A stretch of 64,000 nt of DNA from Alentia gelatinosa (Eukaryota > Annelida > Polychaeta > Phyllodocida > Polynoidae), in NCBI GenBank assembly GCA_950022655.1, contig OX465581.1, positions 27,809,300-27,873,299 of the forward strand, written 5' to 3'. The notes beneath the pieces were generated by a model. It did not search any database and was not told the DNA's origin. It saw nothing but the letters and a program-made list of their open reading frames with translations. This document shows positions 33,969-46,500 of this stretch, one piece after another. The first letter of the stretch is position 1. Every line of letters starts with the position of its first letter. Position numbers and translations under genes: made by a program.

Positions 33969-36900
33969 ATGGGGAATACACCAAGTGACCCACAGATGGT
34001 TAAGACAACCAAGGGAAACACTGTCCAGCGCGGTAACCATGCCAACAATGCAAGGTCTCCGCAGAGACAACAACCACCTCCGCAACAGAGTCAGGCTCGG
34101 GCCAGTAACAACAGGAACAGGGGATTTCAAGAAGTGCAACTCCAAGACCCGAATGGTGGCAACCCTCAGACAAACAATAATCAGCAGCTGACTAGGAGAG
34201 CCCCGAATCCTCAACAAGGTATGAGGAGGGAAAATACAATGATGCTACAGCAAAGGGTCAATGAAAGAACACAGGGACGAGAGACCGACTTCCATCAGAT
34301 TGCCCAACAAGGACAGATTCAGCAGAGCCCGTCCCATAAGAAGAACGGAGAGTTCGAACAACCAACATATAAGGTAATGAAAGGTTTTCCTGAAATTATA
34401 TTTCAAAAACATAATCGTGCGTTTTGGTTTTATTAGTTTTGTGATCACATAACTCTTTTCATGTACTGAAAGATTTTTCATCTGAAGGAATAACTGACTG
34501 TCATTTCCTTATATAATATACTGAAGGTAACCTAGATCCTTGCTTGTGATCAACAAAACGCAGGATGAGCAGCCCTGGAAAGGATCCAACTAAGTCTGTT
34601 TAAGGCAATCAGATTCAACCGACTATGTTCTCTGTGGGCCATGTCTAGGAAACCACTAGTGAATTTATTAGATTTGTCACGCAATAGGTGAGACGATCTG
34701 TCAGTGATGAACCGTGATGCACCATAGTCCTTCAATATGTATTTCGTATATTGTATTATTTTGTTTACACGCCATTGGAGACCGGAAGCATTGTTCAAAA
34801 TGCACTCAACCTGAACTGCTAATATAAAAAAGATTGTATTGATATACATGTAGTGATCCACAACATGAACGTTCAAGAAACCAATGGCTTAGTTTCCGCT
34901 TCATTGATTTGTGATACGTGTAACTAGCACTATCTCATGCGCGTCTCTTCCAGTCAATCCTCAAAACTACATACTGTGTTGAGTAAGAGGAGATAGTTTC
35001 TTTCATAAATCATTCTCCAGTCAGGATGGTTATTCAGAATCGATAAAGCTTAGTCTCATGAATAGAACATTGTACGGACAGATCGATCATGATGGCTGGT
35101 CTCGACAGACGGTAATACTGTCCTTCATATGACTTGGCGACGAGGTTAACGGCGGCCTTACTAATACCGGACTTGATTGCACCATGCCAGTGCTGTCACC
35201 ATAATTATAGAAATTGTAGCTTTCGGAATTGTGTGCAGATCAATGATATATAATCAATGCTATTGATAAGCGTTCAGTAACACCTAATATCTGTGAACAA
35301 AACTTGCGGACCGTTGCCTACTCAATTTCTTTTGATCGGTGAGGGAACCCCGTTCTGCAAACGTATGTAAAACATCTTTACATTGAAGGTTTACTATACT
35401 TCTCTTTACTGCTCTTTAAAGTAAGATTCACTGCATAAATAGTTGTTTTGGTAGATTGTTATTATCATTATCATTATTATTATTACTATCTATTAAAAAA
35501 TTGACAATATTTTGATCCTCGGATAATGCTTATTTTTGTAGATCGTGTCGTTTGATTACGTGTGACAGTCCTATCAGAAAGCGTCAGTTATTGATCTGCC
35601 TAATAAATAATGAGAAAATACGAGATGTTGTGGTGTAGAGACAGAAATCATTTGATTGCCCACTATTGGCAATCGGCCAATAGGTGGGTAGATGGGCCAG
35701 TATAGATTCTGTGTTAGCTGATACTTTCAAGGGAACCATTGACACAGGGGAAGGTATAAAGATTCAGCTTCATGGAAAATACGTTAACAATTCTCGGGAT
35801 ACATTAAAGGTATATTATTAAGTCCTACACATAGAGAATTAATGTCCCATTCAACCACAATAATTCCTCGTTACTACTTAATACTATCCTACTATCTTTT
35901 ATTACCCACCTAATACAGAGTCTCTATATTAAACCTTAAACAATACATGGTGCTTACGTCGACTTCCTTATCATTTACATGATTTGTTTCTTCTGTTAAT
36001 CAGTCGAAAGGTGGTTATTGAATACAATAATACCATGATTTTGTCCTGCATGGTCGTATTTTCCTTGTAGTTGGTCAACACTAGGTAATACTCCTCGCTA
36101 TCGCCAGAGTATTACTATGCGTCAATTACGCGGAGAATACAACCATTCAATATGTGTTTACAAATATTCTCAAAATTCTTGCTCGACACATTTCCTTCAT
36201 ATAGAATGAAGACGAACTGGTTTTGGAGACCTTTTATCACCGGAACAGTAAGGTCTACAGTTGCGTCTACCAGGCCGGACAGCGGTTTTACCTGGATTCG
36301 TGGCAAACTCAGGTATGTTCGATATATATGTATATCATGCTCATCCCATCATACGAATCTGCAGAATCATCAAGACGTATTGGATTAAAAAAGAAGTCAC
36401 TTTTAACAGGGAAGATAAATTCTAAACCACATAGAAAGTGCCCTAGTTCATTTAAATATGCACCTCTATGCAGACTACGCGGTAATATATAGGACAAATG
36501 AAGATAATTGCTACAATAGCATATCTCTACTAAATATCGAAAACTACATGTACAACACCTGGTGCATTCGGAATAAACTAACAATCAACACAAAAACTAT
36601 GGTAATGACATTTGTTATTAGGAATAAAACTTGAAGAAATAAAACAAATCCATCCCGTACTAAAAACGGAAACTATCAATAAGGTAACTACGTACCCTTA
36701 AGGTTGTGGTCCATATAGCTGATGCTTAGTCCGGCGCTCTTCATGAGTGCATCGGCCTGGATACCGGGCCGATACACACCTTGGATTTGCCAGGAGCTGT
36801 GTTCCATACACCCGGAAGGTATGCTCCATACAGCCATGCCTATCTGGAACTCCCAAATACCATTATTGAGTCCTCTGGTAGCCTCCCCACAACAGCCATG

Positions 36901-39900
36901 AGACATGACCTTTGTTCAATAAAACAATGATAAGAAAAAAAATAATATATAGCAATAAAGGTAAGAAGAAGATTTAAAAGTTTTGATTACACTGGGCCTA
37001 CCAGGCAAAACCGATCGGGAGGCAAGTCTCAGAGATACTCACCTATAGTTCTTGGAACCCGGCCAAAATATCTCTGAACAGATTCCATTCCGGTTCATTA
37101 GCCATGTCTCCTAATATAAATAAACGAACTTAAAAAGAAATATAGTGACATACCAAATAAGGACGCTCGCAAGAAGAAGTGAAGAACAAGTCTTTTGTGT
37201 CAATTGCTCGAGATTAAAATAAAAATTCCAGCATTTTAGAATTATTAAGTCAATGAAGATACACGTATTAAAGATTCGACTTTGCACTAAATCGGTACAT
37301 AGCCATAGCCGTTCAAATTATCCCATGGCAACGCCCTTATTTACGTTAATCCTATTACCAGGTATTACATTATGACCCAGACCGGTAGATAACCCGATAG
37401 CTTCAGTAGAGCGGCCACCATGACAGCGAGATCTGTAGAATATTTCATCTAGATTTACATTTTTCGCTACAGCGATGTATTTGTTGTCAGGAAAATATCT
37501 GTGTTCTAGAAATTTTCATATATATACTTGAATGCATATACACTAAGAATTTTCAGAACGAATAAGCCTATATCATTGGAGTTACCATGATAAACCTAGA
37601 AAAATGAAAAATAATGAAGGTGTAACGCACTGCATCGTGAATAGTATTGATACTGACAGCCCTCTGCCATTGGCCTTGGCGAACCGGCCCCACATTGGTC
37701 CTCCTACACGCTCTACACCTCCACACCAACATCGTATATAAGTGTTAATTCTATTTATAGGGTTTGCATCATTGAGTAGTACGGCATGGCTGTAGTCACA
37801 TTAGTTTCAACACTAGGCGACAATAATGCTTCCATCAAAAGAAGATTGATAATAGAATGCTATCCTCCTTTGGCTTGCCTTTTCAGGGCCGAACCCACCG
37901 GGCTGCCGATGCACACCCACGCGCCGCACGATGCGGTCGACAACGCAATATTGCATTTAATTGAATTGGCGTCGTGGTGCATCGGGAGGTCTTAATTCTG
38001 GTTTGGCGTTGGTGGATTCCAGGCCTTATAACATAAACATGCAATGCGTCTACCATATACAGGAGACGTGAATTTACCTGGGACTTATTCATTTTTCCGT
38101 ACACTACTTACAACATTGTCAGTACATTCCTCAACAAACGAGTACTTGTGTGTGTATTTCTGTAAAAGGCATATATAATGTGAAATGTTAAAATAAATAT
38201 TCCTAGATGTTAAATAATTCTCATCTTTTATATCATATGCATACAAATTCCGTGTATTGTAGAATAGCTCTACATGCGTGTACAAAGATACCTGCTTCGT
38301 CCAACATATATATTCACCTTTTGGAAAAGACTTGATACCACGTGTGCCTCGTCATGTAGGGGCATGCCCAAACATAACAGAGTACGCCACAACAAATTTG
38401 CAGCACCACAATTGATCGAAACACCTCTTGCCTTCTTGGTATTCTGTATACGCGCCCTAAGTTATATGTTTATCTCATCAAATGTTTCGTATGCATTTTA
38501 CTGTATACTTCCGCTTGCCTATCCTAATTATAAGATTGCGTAGGGCATCACTATGCTGCTGTCCTGATTATATCAGCAAGGGTTTTGAAAGAAAGCGGAA
38601 TCTGAAGTGTTATTATTCAGATAGAACGATGTATTAACGATCTCTCATATAACATTCACAAAGAGTAGATATAGTAAATATGCTTTAAAATTGTGTTTGA
38701 TTCAGGACTGGCAGCCTTTTCCCAAGCAGTGGTACAAGGAAGGGATCCTTGTCACAGACAGAATCCTTAAAAATGATCCGGTAAGATTCGTAAATACATG
38801 TTATTATTATGTTAGTATTGTGTTCGTGATTTACAGTCATCTCATAGCACAGCAATTCTAGAAAAACAAAACGATAGACCTTTGCTTTTATTATATTTTG
38901 TTTATGTTAGAGGGTTACCATTTAAGTTTGTTATAGGTAACAACATAGATTATTGATTATGTGAAATTACAGCCGCAACCGAGCATCCAGCAACGGAGGT
39001 CTCAGCAAAAGAAAGACAACAAACGTCAGGTAAATAATGGACATATTTTACTGTCTCCTCTCTGACTTGATGCAGGTATATATATATGTGTGTGTGCCAG
39101 GCTATTCTCACACTGTCTATTACTTACCCAGTACCAGTTGACATTCGTGTTGGTGGTAGGATAAGTTAACCGAACCCTTAACTTAGCTGTACATAACACC
39201 GACAATGGTAATTGGTTCTGATAACCGATTGCTCACATCTAACATCTGCTTTTCACCGCATCCTAACAAACCTTTCTACTGTTTCTTCTCACTTCTGCAA
39301 TATAGGAGGTCATCGAAAGTACACTGTACGATATATACCAAGAGCATTCTGTGAGTGGATTGCTGAAAAAAACTGATAATTTCAGCACTTTATCCTGGTC
39401 AAGTTCACGTTTGCTCTGCCTACTCTTACCAATGCCATTGGGTCTCCCTAAATCCCCTGCATACACCCCTTGTATAGACATTCGTGTTAAAGCCATAGCT
39501 GCAGTACGCGATACCTCTCACAAAGAATGATTTCACCATTGCTTGCCAAATTGATTAAACTCCACATACAGTGTTTGTGTAACACAACTCACTTCACTAA
39601 TTATTTAACTGCAAAGCTCTTTCGATTTACAGTTGATTTAATCCACCCAATAGAAATAGGTATTACCCCTTGTGCCCAAGTCATATACATATAACTGTGT
39701 AAGCAACGATATACATTTAAATAATTTCAATATATCAATTGCGTTTCAAACGATTTCCTCCCACATATAACCTCTGCTTATCAGTTTCTTTCCGTAAGAC
39801 AGATTAATTCACCTTCTCGCCAGTAGATGGCCACAGTATTTTGTTCGATGTAGACAGGTTTATCTGGTGGCATATTGTGCGCTAAAAGCAAAAGTACAGA

Positions 39901-42900
39901 GTTTGATAACGTTTAATAATAAATCTGGTCATTAAGTAAAGTTTTTCGATCTATTCGTGCTTCTCAATCTCTGCCATAGCTATCTGCAGATCATTTTGTG
40001 AAGTACTCACCAGCGTGTACCAAGCGAACATGCTATAGGTAAAAGTACTAACCTGTGGTTTATCTCAGATGAAAGGAACTAATTCTTGCTTTGAATTACT
40101 GGTTCCTTTGGCACACGTGTACATTGAAATCGAACACATTACACTGCTGCAATACACACCCACTTAATTACACAAATAAAGATTTTTGTATATATATATA
40201 TTGATATGAATAAATAATACTCAAATTACTTAGCATGATATATTGATCAGAGTTCTCGAAATGAAAAATTAAGGGATACAATTTTAATGATCTTTTATAA
40301 CAAAATATATACCAAGCTCTGTAATTCTGAACTATTGTCGTTTCTTACAAAATGTCCACTTTTGTGTAAAAAAAATAATTTTATTATATTGAAATATACT
40401 ATATGTGCATTGATCGCAATTTTGATGCAATATCTCACAAACTTGGTGTAGTTGTGAAAATTACACCCTAGTGAGTATGTCAAAGCATTCGATAATGTAA
40501 AGCTTCTGTATTTATCCTACCCCTAATAAAAGATGCCATAGGCTTAACATTGGCTGACTGTATTTGGGCGAGCGTGCAGTAAAGTGTTATTTATTGCACG
40601 CAGGTACCAAATGAATTATTGGAAACGAGGTAGGATAAATACCAAACTGAACTCGAGTTAGTAGTGTTAGAGTTTATCATACTCTGGTCAGGTCTCATTA
40701 TGCTCGGTTAACGCCTCGCGAAGTAATTTGCGACCTGCCCATCGTGCGATAAACGCGAACACTACTGACTCTCGTTCGGTTTCTACTAAATACCGTATGC
40801 TCTATAACATAGATTATGTACTACACTCATATGGATGGGATTTGAGATATATAATTTACCATTCCCAAAATAGTACAGTGTTTTAGATATCCCAAGAAAT
40901 ATTTCAGTCTTTGTCATATCGAAACCAAATATATACGCCTTGAAAAGGATATGTTAATTACTTAAAACTAGAAAAACATATATTTTGATGTCTTCCTTTT
41001 TTAAACTGAAAGCATTTTCCCCCTATGGTTCTATGATATTATAGAAGATATTCTTGTAGATGTGTAATGTGCTAAGACTAAGGGAGCGAAGACTTTCCAC
41101 ACATCTAACTCCCATTATCTCCTTTCTTTCCTTCTCTCCTCTTGTCTTTCTTTCCGTCTTTTTGCTTTTTGACTAGGGAAATTAAGTATGTGATCTCGAT
41201 GTAAAGATTGGACATAGTACCCATTGGAAGAACTGTGTAATACTGAAATGGCCAATAAACCTAAATTTGAAAAAAAGAAAAATATTGTATATGTACAACA
41301 GTAAAAAGTAAGTATTGAGGAAAATGTGTATTTGCCGAAACACAGGAATGAAAGATCCAGAACATCTCCTCTTTACATAGGAATTGATTTATGGAATTCC
41401 ATTTCTAAGAAGGTACAAGTAGTAGTAGACTCCAAACGAGTATTCAAAATTACTGACAAAGATTTGTGAAATGCTAAATTGGAAATGATGGATCAATAAG
41501 CATTCAACTTTTTCCGGATTTAGATATCACATCAGATTTCAGATTTCTAGGCCATATAAATATTATATCAAGGATCACGTTTCATATCACGTTATGAAAT
41601 TATAAATTTGTCACCATCGATTGGTGAAGCCCCGTCGACTGGCAGTATACAGTGACACTTGTATCCAGCTCTATGAACATCAGTCTGTCGCATGCACCCG
41701 GCGCTATAGGGCTAACCATTTAAGAGCTGGACATCATTCCCCATGCACATACATGTATCTTACAGCCTGCAGCATAACTGATAGTGACGTTTGTATGGCC
41801 GGCCTTTTTGGTCTATGTTGTTAAAGATTTAGAACTACTAGTAATTCTTGAATCTTCATCTGAACTTTCTGATATTTTATAGAATTACTGGCGACACCCA
41901 GTTGAATATGTCCTGTACTTTTTTCATAATTCTGGAATAATTTTTCGAAACACTGAAAAAGGAAAAAAAAATTGAATTGTCCTGCCATGTCCACGGGAAT
42001 ACCCTATGGCATTGCCGGTTAAGCGATTTCAGCTATCCCCCAGATTTTTGGGGGAAACCGCAAAAGTGAACGTATTATCGTAAAACTGGATGAGTTTTAA
42101 TCTTGGCCACCATATGCCACAACTGGAGTTTGGCAAAATGACTTCATGAGGCGAAGCCGAGTGAAGTCCGGAGCCAAAACTTCAGGAGTGGCATGCGGTG
42201 GCCAAGATTAAAACTCAACAGGTTTTGATTTTATCCTATCCCATCTCCTCGATTTTGGAATATTACGTGATAACAATTCTGTATGGCACTAGTGGCATAT
42301 AAAACTCCGTATGCCAGTCAGCGTACTCAATGTTAAGCCTATGGGATTTTATATTAGGGGTAGGATAAAATGAGAATCGGCTATTCATATACAATGTACT
42401 TTCTACGTAGACTCCACAGTCGACCCAGGCTCCACAAGCTCAGCAGTCACAACCCTCCTCAGAAGGAATGGCTCCTATTCAGGAAGAGGCCAATAACCGC
42501 TACTCTGTCACAGTTCAAAAGAACGACAGGGAAGGATTCATAGACCACCCCGACCTGGGGCGTATCTCAACCTACATATATGAGGTATGAATGGGTTTTC
42601 TGGGGTACAAAAAAGGTACAATGGGTTCAATGATTGAATCTGGACTTCTGGTTCAGGAAGACATATATCATATTAACAAATTATAACAAATCGTCGTACA
42701 AGTGTAATGCCTGGAGTTTATCATATTAGTGAAGTAGCTCGTATACTGTATTTATCATATATATGTGACACAATTAATGCTAGGATAATATTATTATTCA
42801 CTTTTTAAGTTATAGCTCCCCAAACCAACCTATAAATCCTGTTACAGGCATACACTACCTGAACGTCCTGCAGATTGATGTTTTAGCATTTGCAAACGGG

Positions 42901-43589
42901 AATGACTGTTTTATCGAGCTTTAAAATTCCATTGAGATAAATGCACTCTTATCATGCACTTTAGAATCAGTCCACTTGGTCTTTATACTTTACTTTACTA
43001 TTTCAGGAAAAACGTAATGTTCACTATTTCTATAACAAGGATACGGGCCAGTGGATCCGTTTGCCTGTATCATGGGAGTTGAGATCTGAGCTTGTGCAGA
43101 GGCTCATGCTGGCAGTAGAGGTAATACAGTCATTATACAATTTATGACATTATACAATTCATAATTCACAGGGGCCATATGTACCCAGCTAACAAATTGT
43201 ATTATATATAGCTCAAATCATACAAGATATGATATAATTAATTACGCTGTAGTTCTAGTGAATTCTTTGTGGGTTTTGCTGTACAATATTTTTCCTGTCA
43301 TTAATTACCTTTCTGCTTCTATCGGTTTGTGACAATCTAACAAATTATATTGGAAAATGCATATCCATCTATTGTATTCCATATATAGACGAGATTCATC
43401 CGGACCCATCCAAATTCCCCATACATATCTCTTTCTATCTGTAATTACATCTATGGCTTCCTTGGGTTTTGCCATTGTAGGAAGCATTACCTGAGTGGAC
43501 CGACTACCCGGATATGTTGGCAGCTCTAAGAGGGTCTAATTACGACCCTCACGATTGTATTACCACATATCTCGCCATACAAGAGAAAG
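33969..43589 (+). CDS. Kinesin N-terminal region: myristoylation-like start and aromatic modules
   Basis: Exons 1-7 encode residues 1-345. Exon 1 is a disordered, Gln/Asn/Arg-rich segment after MGNTPSD. Exons 2-3 give a module with [14 protein letters not shown], then FYLDSW and [12 protein letters not shown]. Exons 5-7 give a second, similar-feeling module: [33 protein letters not shown] and [13 protein letters not shown]. Alternating aromatic and charged residues suggest small beta-rich folds, the second WW-like. Neither matches a domain I can name with confidence. Confidence 0.7.
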
Positions 43590-46500
43590 GTATTGGTGCA
43601 TATCATAGTAGCTCTCACCATTTTCCCTAGTTGAGGGGAATATATATCTATATATATTCGATTTCATGTTTAGTCATAAAATTATCACTGATGGCCCAAC
43701 ATGTTTAATAAATCATTCCAATATCCATACATTAACCCATCCCGGTTATGATAATTTGATAACTTCATCATGTGATATGAAACGCGATACGTGATGTCTT
43801 TCACTATTTCCATTAGACCTTTAACTATGGCGTTAGGCATACAGTTTGTAGAAGTTTCATTTCCGATTCTAGTTAAGGATACGAGGCTGGAACACTTCTA
43901 CACACAACCAAAAAAATAATTTCCTATTCTAATAATGCCAACAAAATAACGTTTTGTAAATCTTGGAAAAGAATGCCTCAAAGCACCACCCGATCTCGCT
44001 TGGTAATGAATTGAGGCATCACCTGATCAAGCATGTTGATGCCTCAAGGCATCACCCACCGCTAATGGTTTAAAGTTCATACACTATGACGGTTTTCTGA
44101 CACAAACCGGGAGCTTACATATAGCAGAACTATTTACCAGACCTTTGAGACTTAAATTCTTATACAATACTAAGCATATATATTATAACCGAATATGAGA
44201 AGCACATGAAATATATAACCGATTTTTATTGCAATACGAGTTAATTTGCTTCTAGGGATACTGCCGATTCCGCGAAATACTGATGATGCCAAACTCATAC
44301 AAGAAAAGGATGAAAAGATTAAGAAACTTCAAAAGAAAGTGGATAAACTGGTAAGTTGGAATTTCAATAACCCTCAGGACCAAACTATGGATGTCATATT
44401 TAATATATACTGGATATTGCAAATGTATAGATGCTGATGGGTGCAGTGTCATTGAGTATAGATAATGGTTAATAACTCATATCGATATCTCTGGCCTCTG
44501 ATGACAATCCCAGATTTGTTTCTTTGCACCTTTAGGAGAAACGTCTGGGAAAAGCTAATCGAGCAATACAAGACGAACAGGAGAAGCGGAAATCAGCAGA
44601 GGAAATGGTAAGATTTCAAACATAAAACACATTTTTGGTGAGGTTTTTGATTTGCTTGTCTTATCTAAATAGCCTAAGAGTGAACGAGCTACAATCGCTA
44701 CAGATATTTCTATGTTGTATATGATATGAATATCAACTTTACCAAATTTATGAAAACATGTATATTTTTCTAGGAATCTTATTTTTGTTTGCTTTTTGCC
44801 TGAAGTGAGAATTCCTCTTAATTTCCAAATCTCGATTTCACCATTGAACAGGTTAATGAACTGAGGGAAAGGTTGTCTGAAGTAGAAGTGGAAAGCAGCA
44901 GTGCCAAGGCCCAAATTGATGCCATGATTCGGGAACGACCGAAGACAGCACGGGCGACACCAAAGGTAGGACGTCAATCTCTGTTAAAGAGTAACTTCTG
45001 CTATTGTCTTTAGACAATGTAACCAAATGTTGGCATCGAACTAAAAAAAATGACTACCTAAGAATTATGTGCCAAGCAAAGGCAATAGATATCTTGCTAG
45101 TGTCTATTTGATGATTGCCTTGATAAACTCTCGCAGGGTGATGATATTTCTTAGATTCCTGGGGGGGGGGGGGGTTCAGTAGTGACGATCTCTACCTGAG
45201 ATCCGCTGAGATCTGTGAGCGATCCTGGGAGCTGTTTCACTAGAAGCTGCAAGTGTCGCTCTCTGTAATAGTGGCACCACAGCGACAGTATGCGTTTCAT
45301 TAGGAGGTGCACTCAAGCGTGAACGGCACTCGGGAAAGGAGCGACACCAACAGTGGCAGTGACCGTTTCATCAGGAAAATTGGTGTCGCTGTTAGTGTCA
45401 CTGTGGAGCCTCTGTAAGCGACAGGGTCTACCCTGTCGTTTGTTACGTGTATAGAATACTCTCACCCACTTCCCGTGAGAATTAAGCAATGAAATTTTAA
45501 CACGAGTAAGGTATACATACAACCTATAATCGTACCAAATATCAAGAAGATCGGACCCGCCGTTCCGAAGATTTCGGAGTTTGGATTTTTCACTCCCTCT
45601 GTGCGTTTGCGTGGGTCGCTGTTTTATTCACTCCCTCCGAAGTGCGGCGGAGTTTCGGCTGTTCTTTCTGTCTCCCCCCGGAGGCCGACGGAAAGTGCTC
45701 GTATTTGCTATGACGAACTTCAAACACCGATATCTTCAAAACGACTTGGCCGATATTCTTCATATTTGGTACGATTATAGGTTATATATATGCCTTACTC
45801 GTGTAAAAATTTCATTGCTTAATTCCTCTGGGAAGGGGTGAAATTCCACGTCATCGCGGCCCGTTTACGAATAGATTCGAACGTCAAACGCGTGTGCATA
45901 GCGACAGCTGTGCCAACAGTGACAGCTAGTCCCACCTCAACAGCGAGAGCACTGATGAAACGCAAATTTGGGCTTGTCACTGTTGGTATCGCTGTTGCTG
46001 GCACTGTTGCGGTCTCACCTTTCATTTTCACTCCACTACTAGTGAAACAGCTCCCTGAGACCATTTGGGAGATCAATGGCTGCATGTGTTTTTCAGTCAT
46101 GGTCTCAGTGCGCCATTGCGGATCTCAGGGGGATCTTAGGTTGTGATCATTTAGCTGAGAACCCATTTAGCTGAGTACGACATGTTTTACTTTGTGAATG
46201 TGCAATGTTGTTATTTATGTATATGAAGTGACCTTGACCCTACCCTGCTCAAATAAAATTGGGCATTACAGTAGATATAGACAAGCTGCCTGAGAGGTGC
46301 AGTGCCTGCAGTTTATCACTGTTAATAACCACAGGAAAAATATGAAATTTGGGATATCGGGATGTCAAATTATTAGTACCCTTTGCTCCAAATATTTTCA
46401 AATTTGAATAAGTTTTAGCATCTGAAAAAATAAGTTATGACAAGTATCAACTGGTCTCAGGTTGAGACCCTTTGGGAGATCATTTCACTTGAGATCCCTT

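Noticed and set aside
34550..34876. A 108-codon minus-strand frame in kinesin intron 1
   Set aside because: No splice context, no recognised motif, and composition typical of A+T-rich intron; treated as chance.
45838..46146. A 102-codon plus-strand frame
   Set aside because: It lies wholly within the fold-back element and its flanking repeat, and its peptide reflects the TGTCGC-type repeat units.
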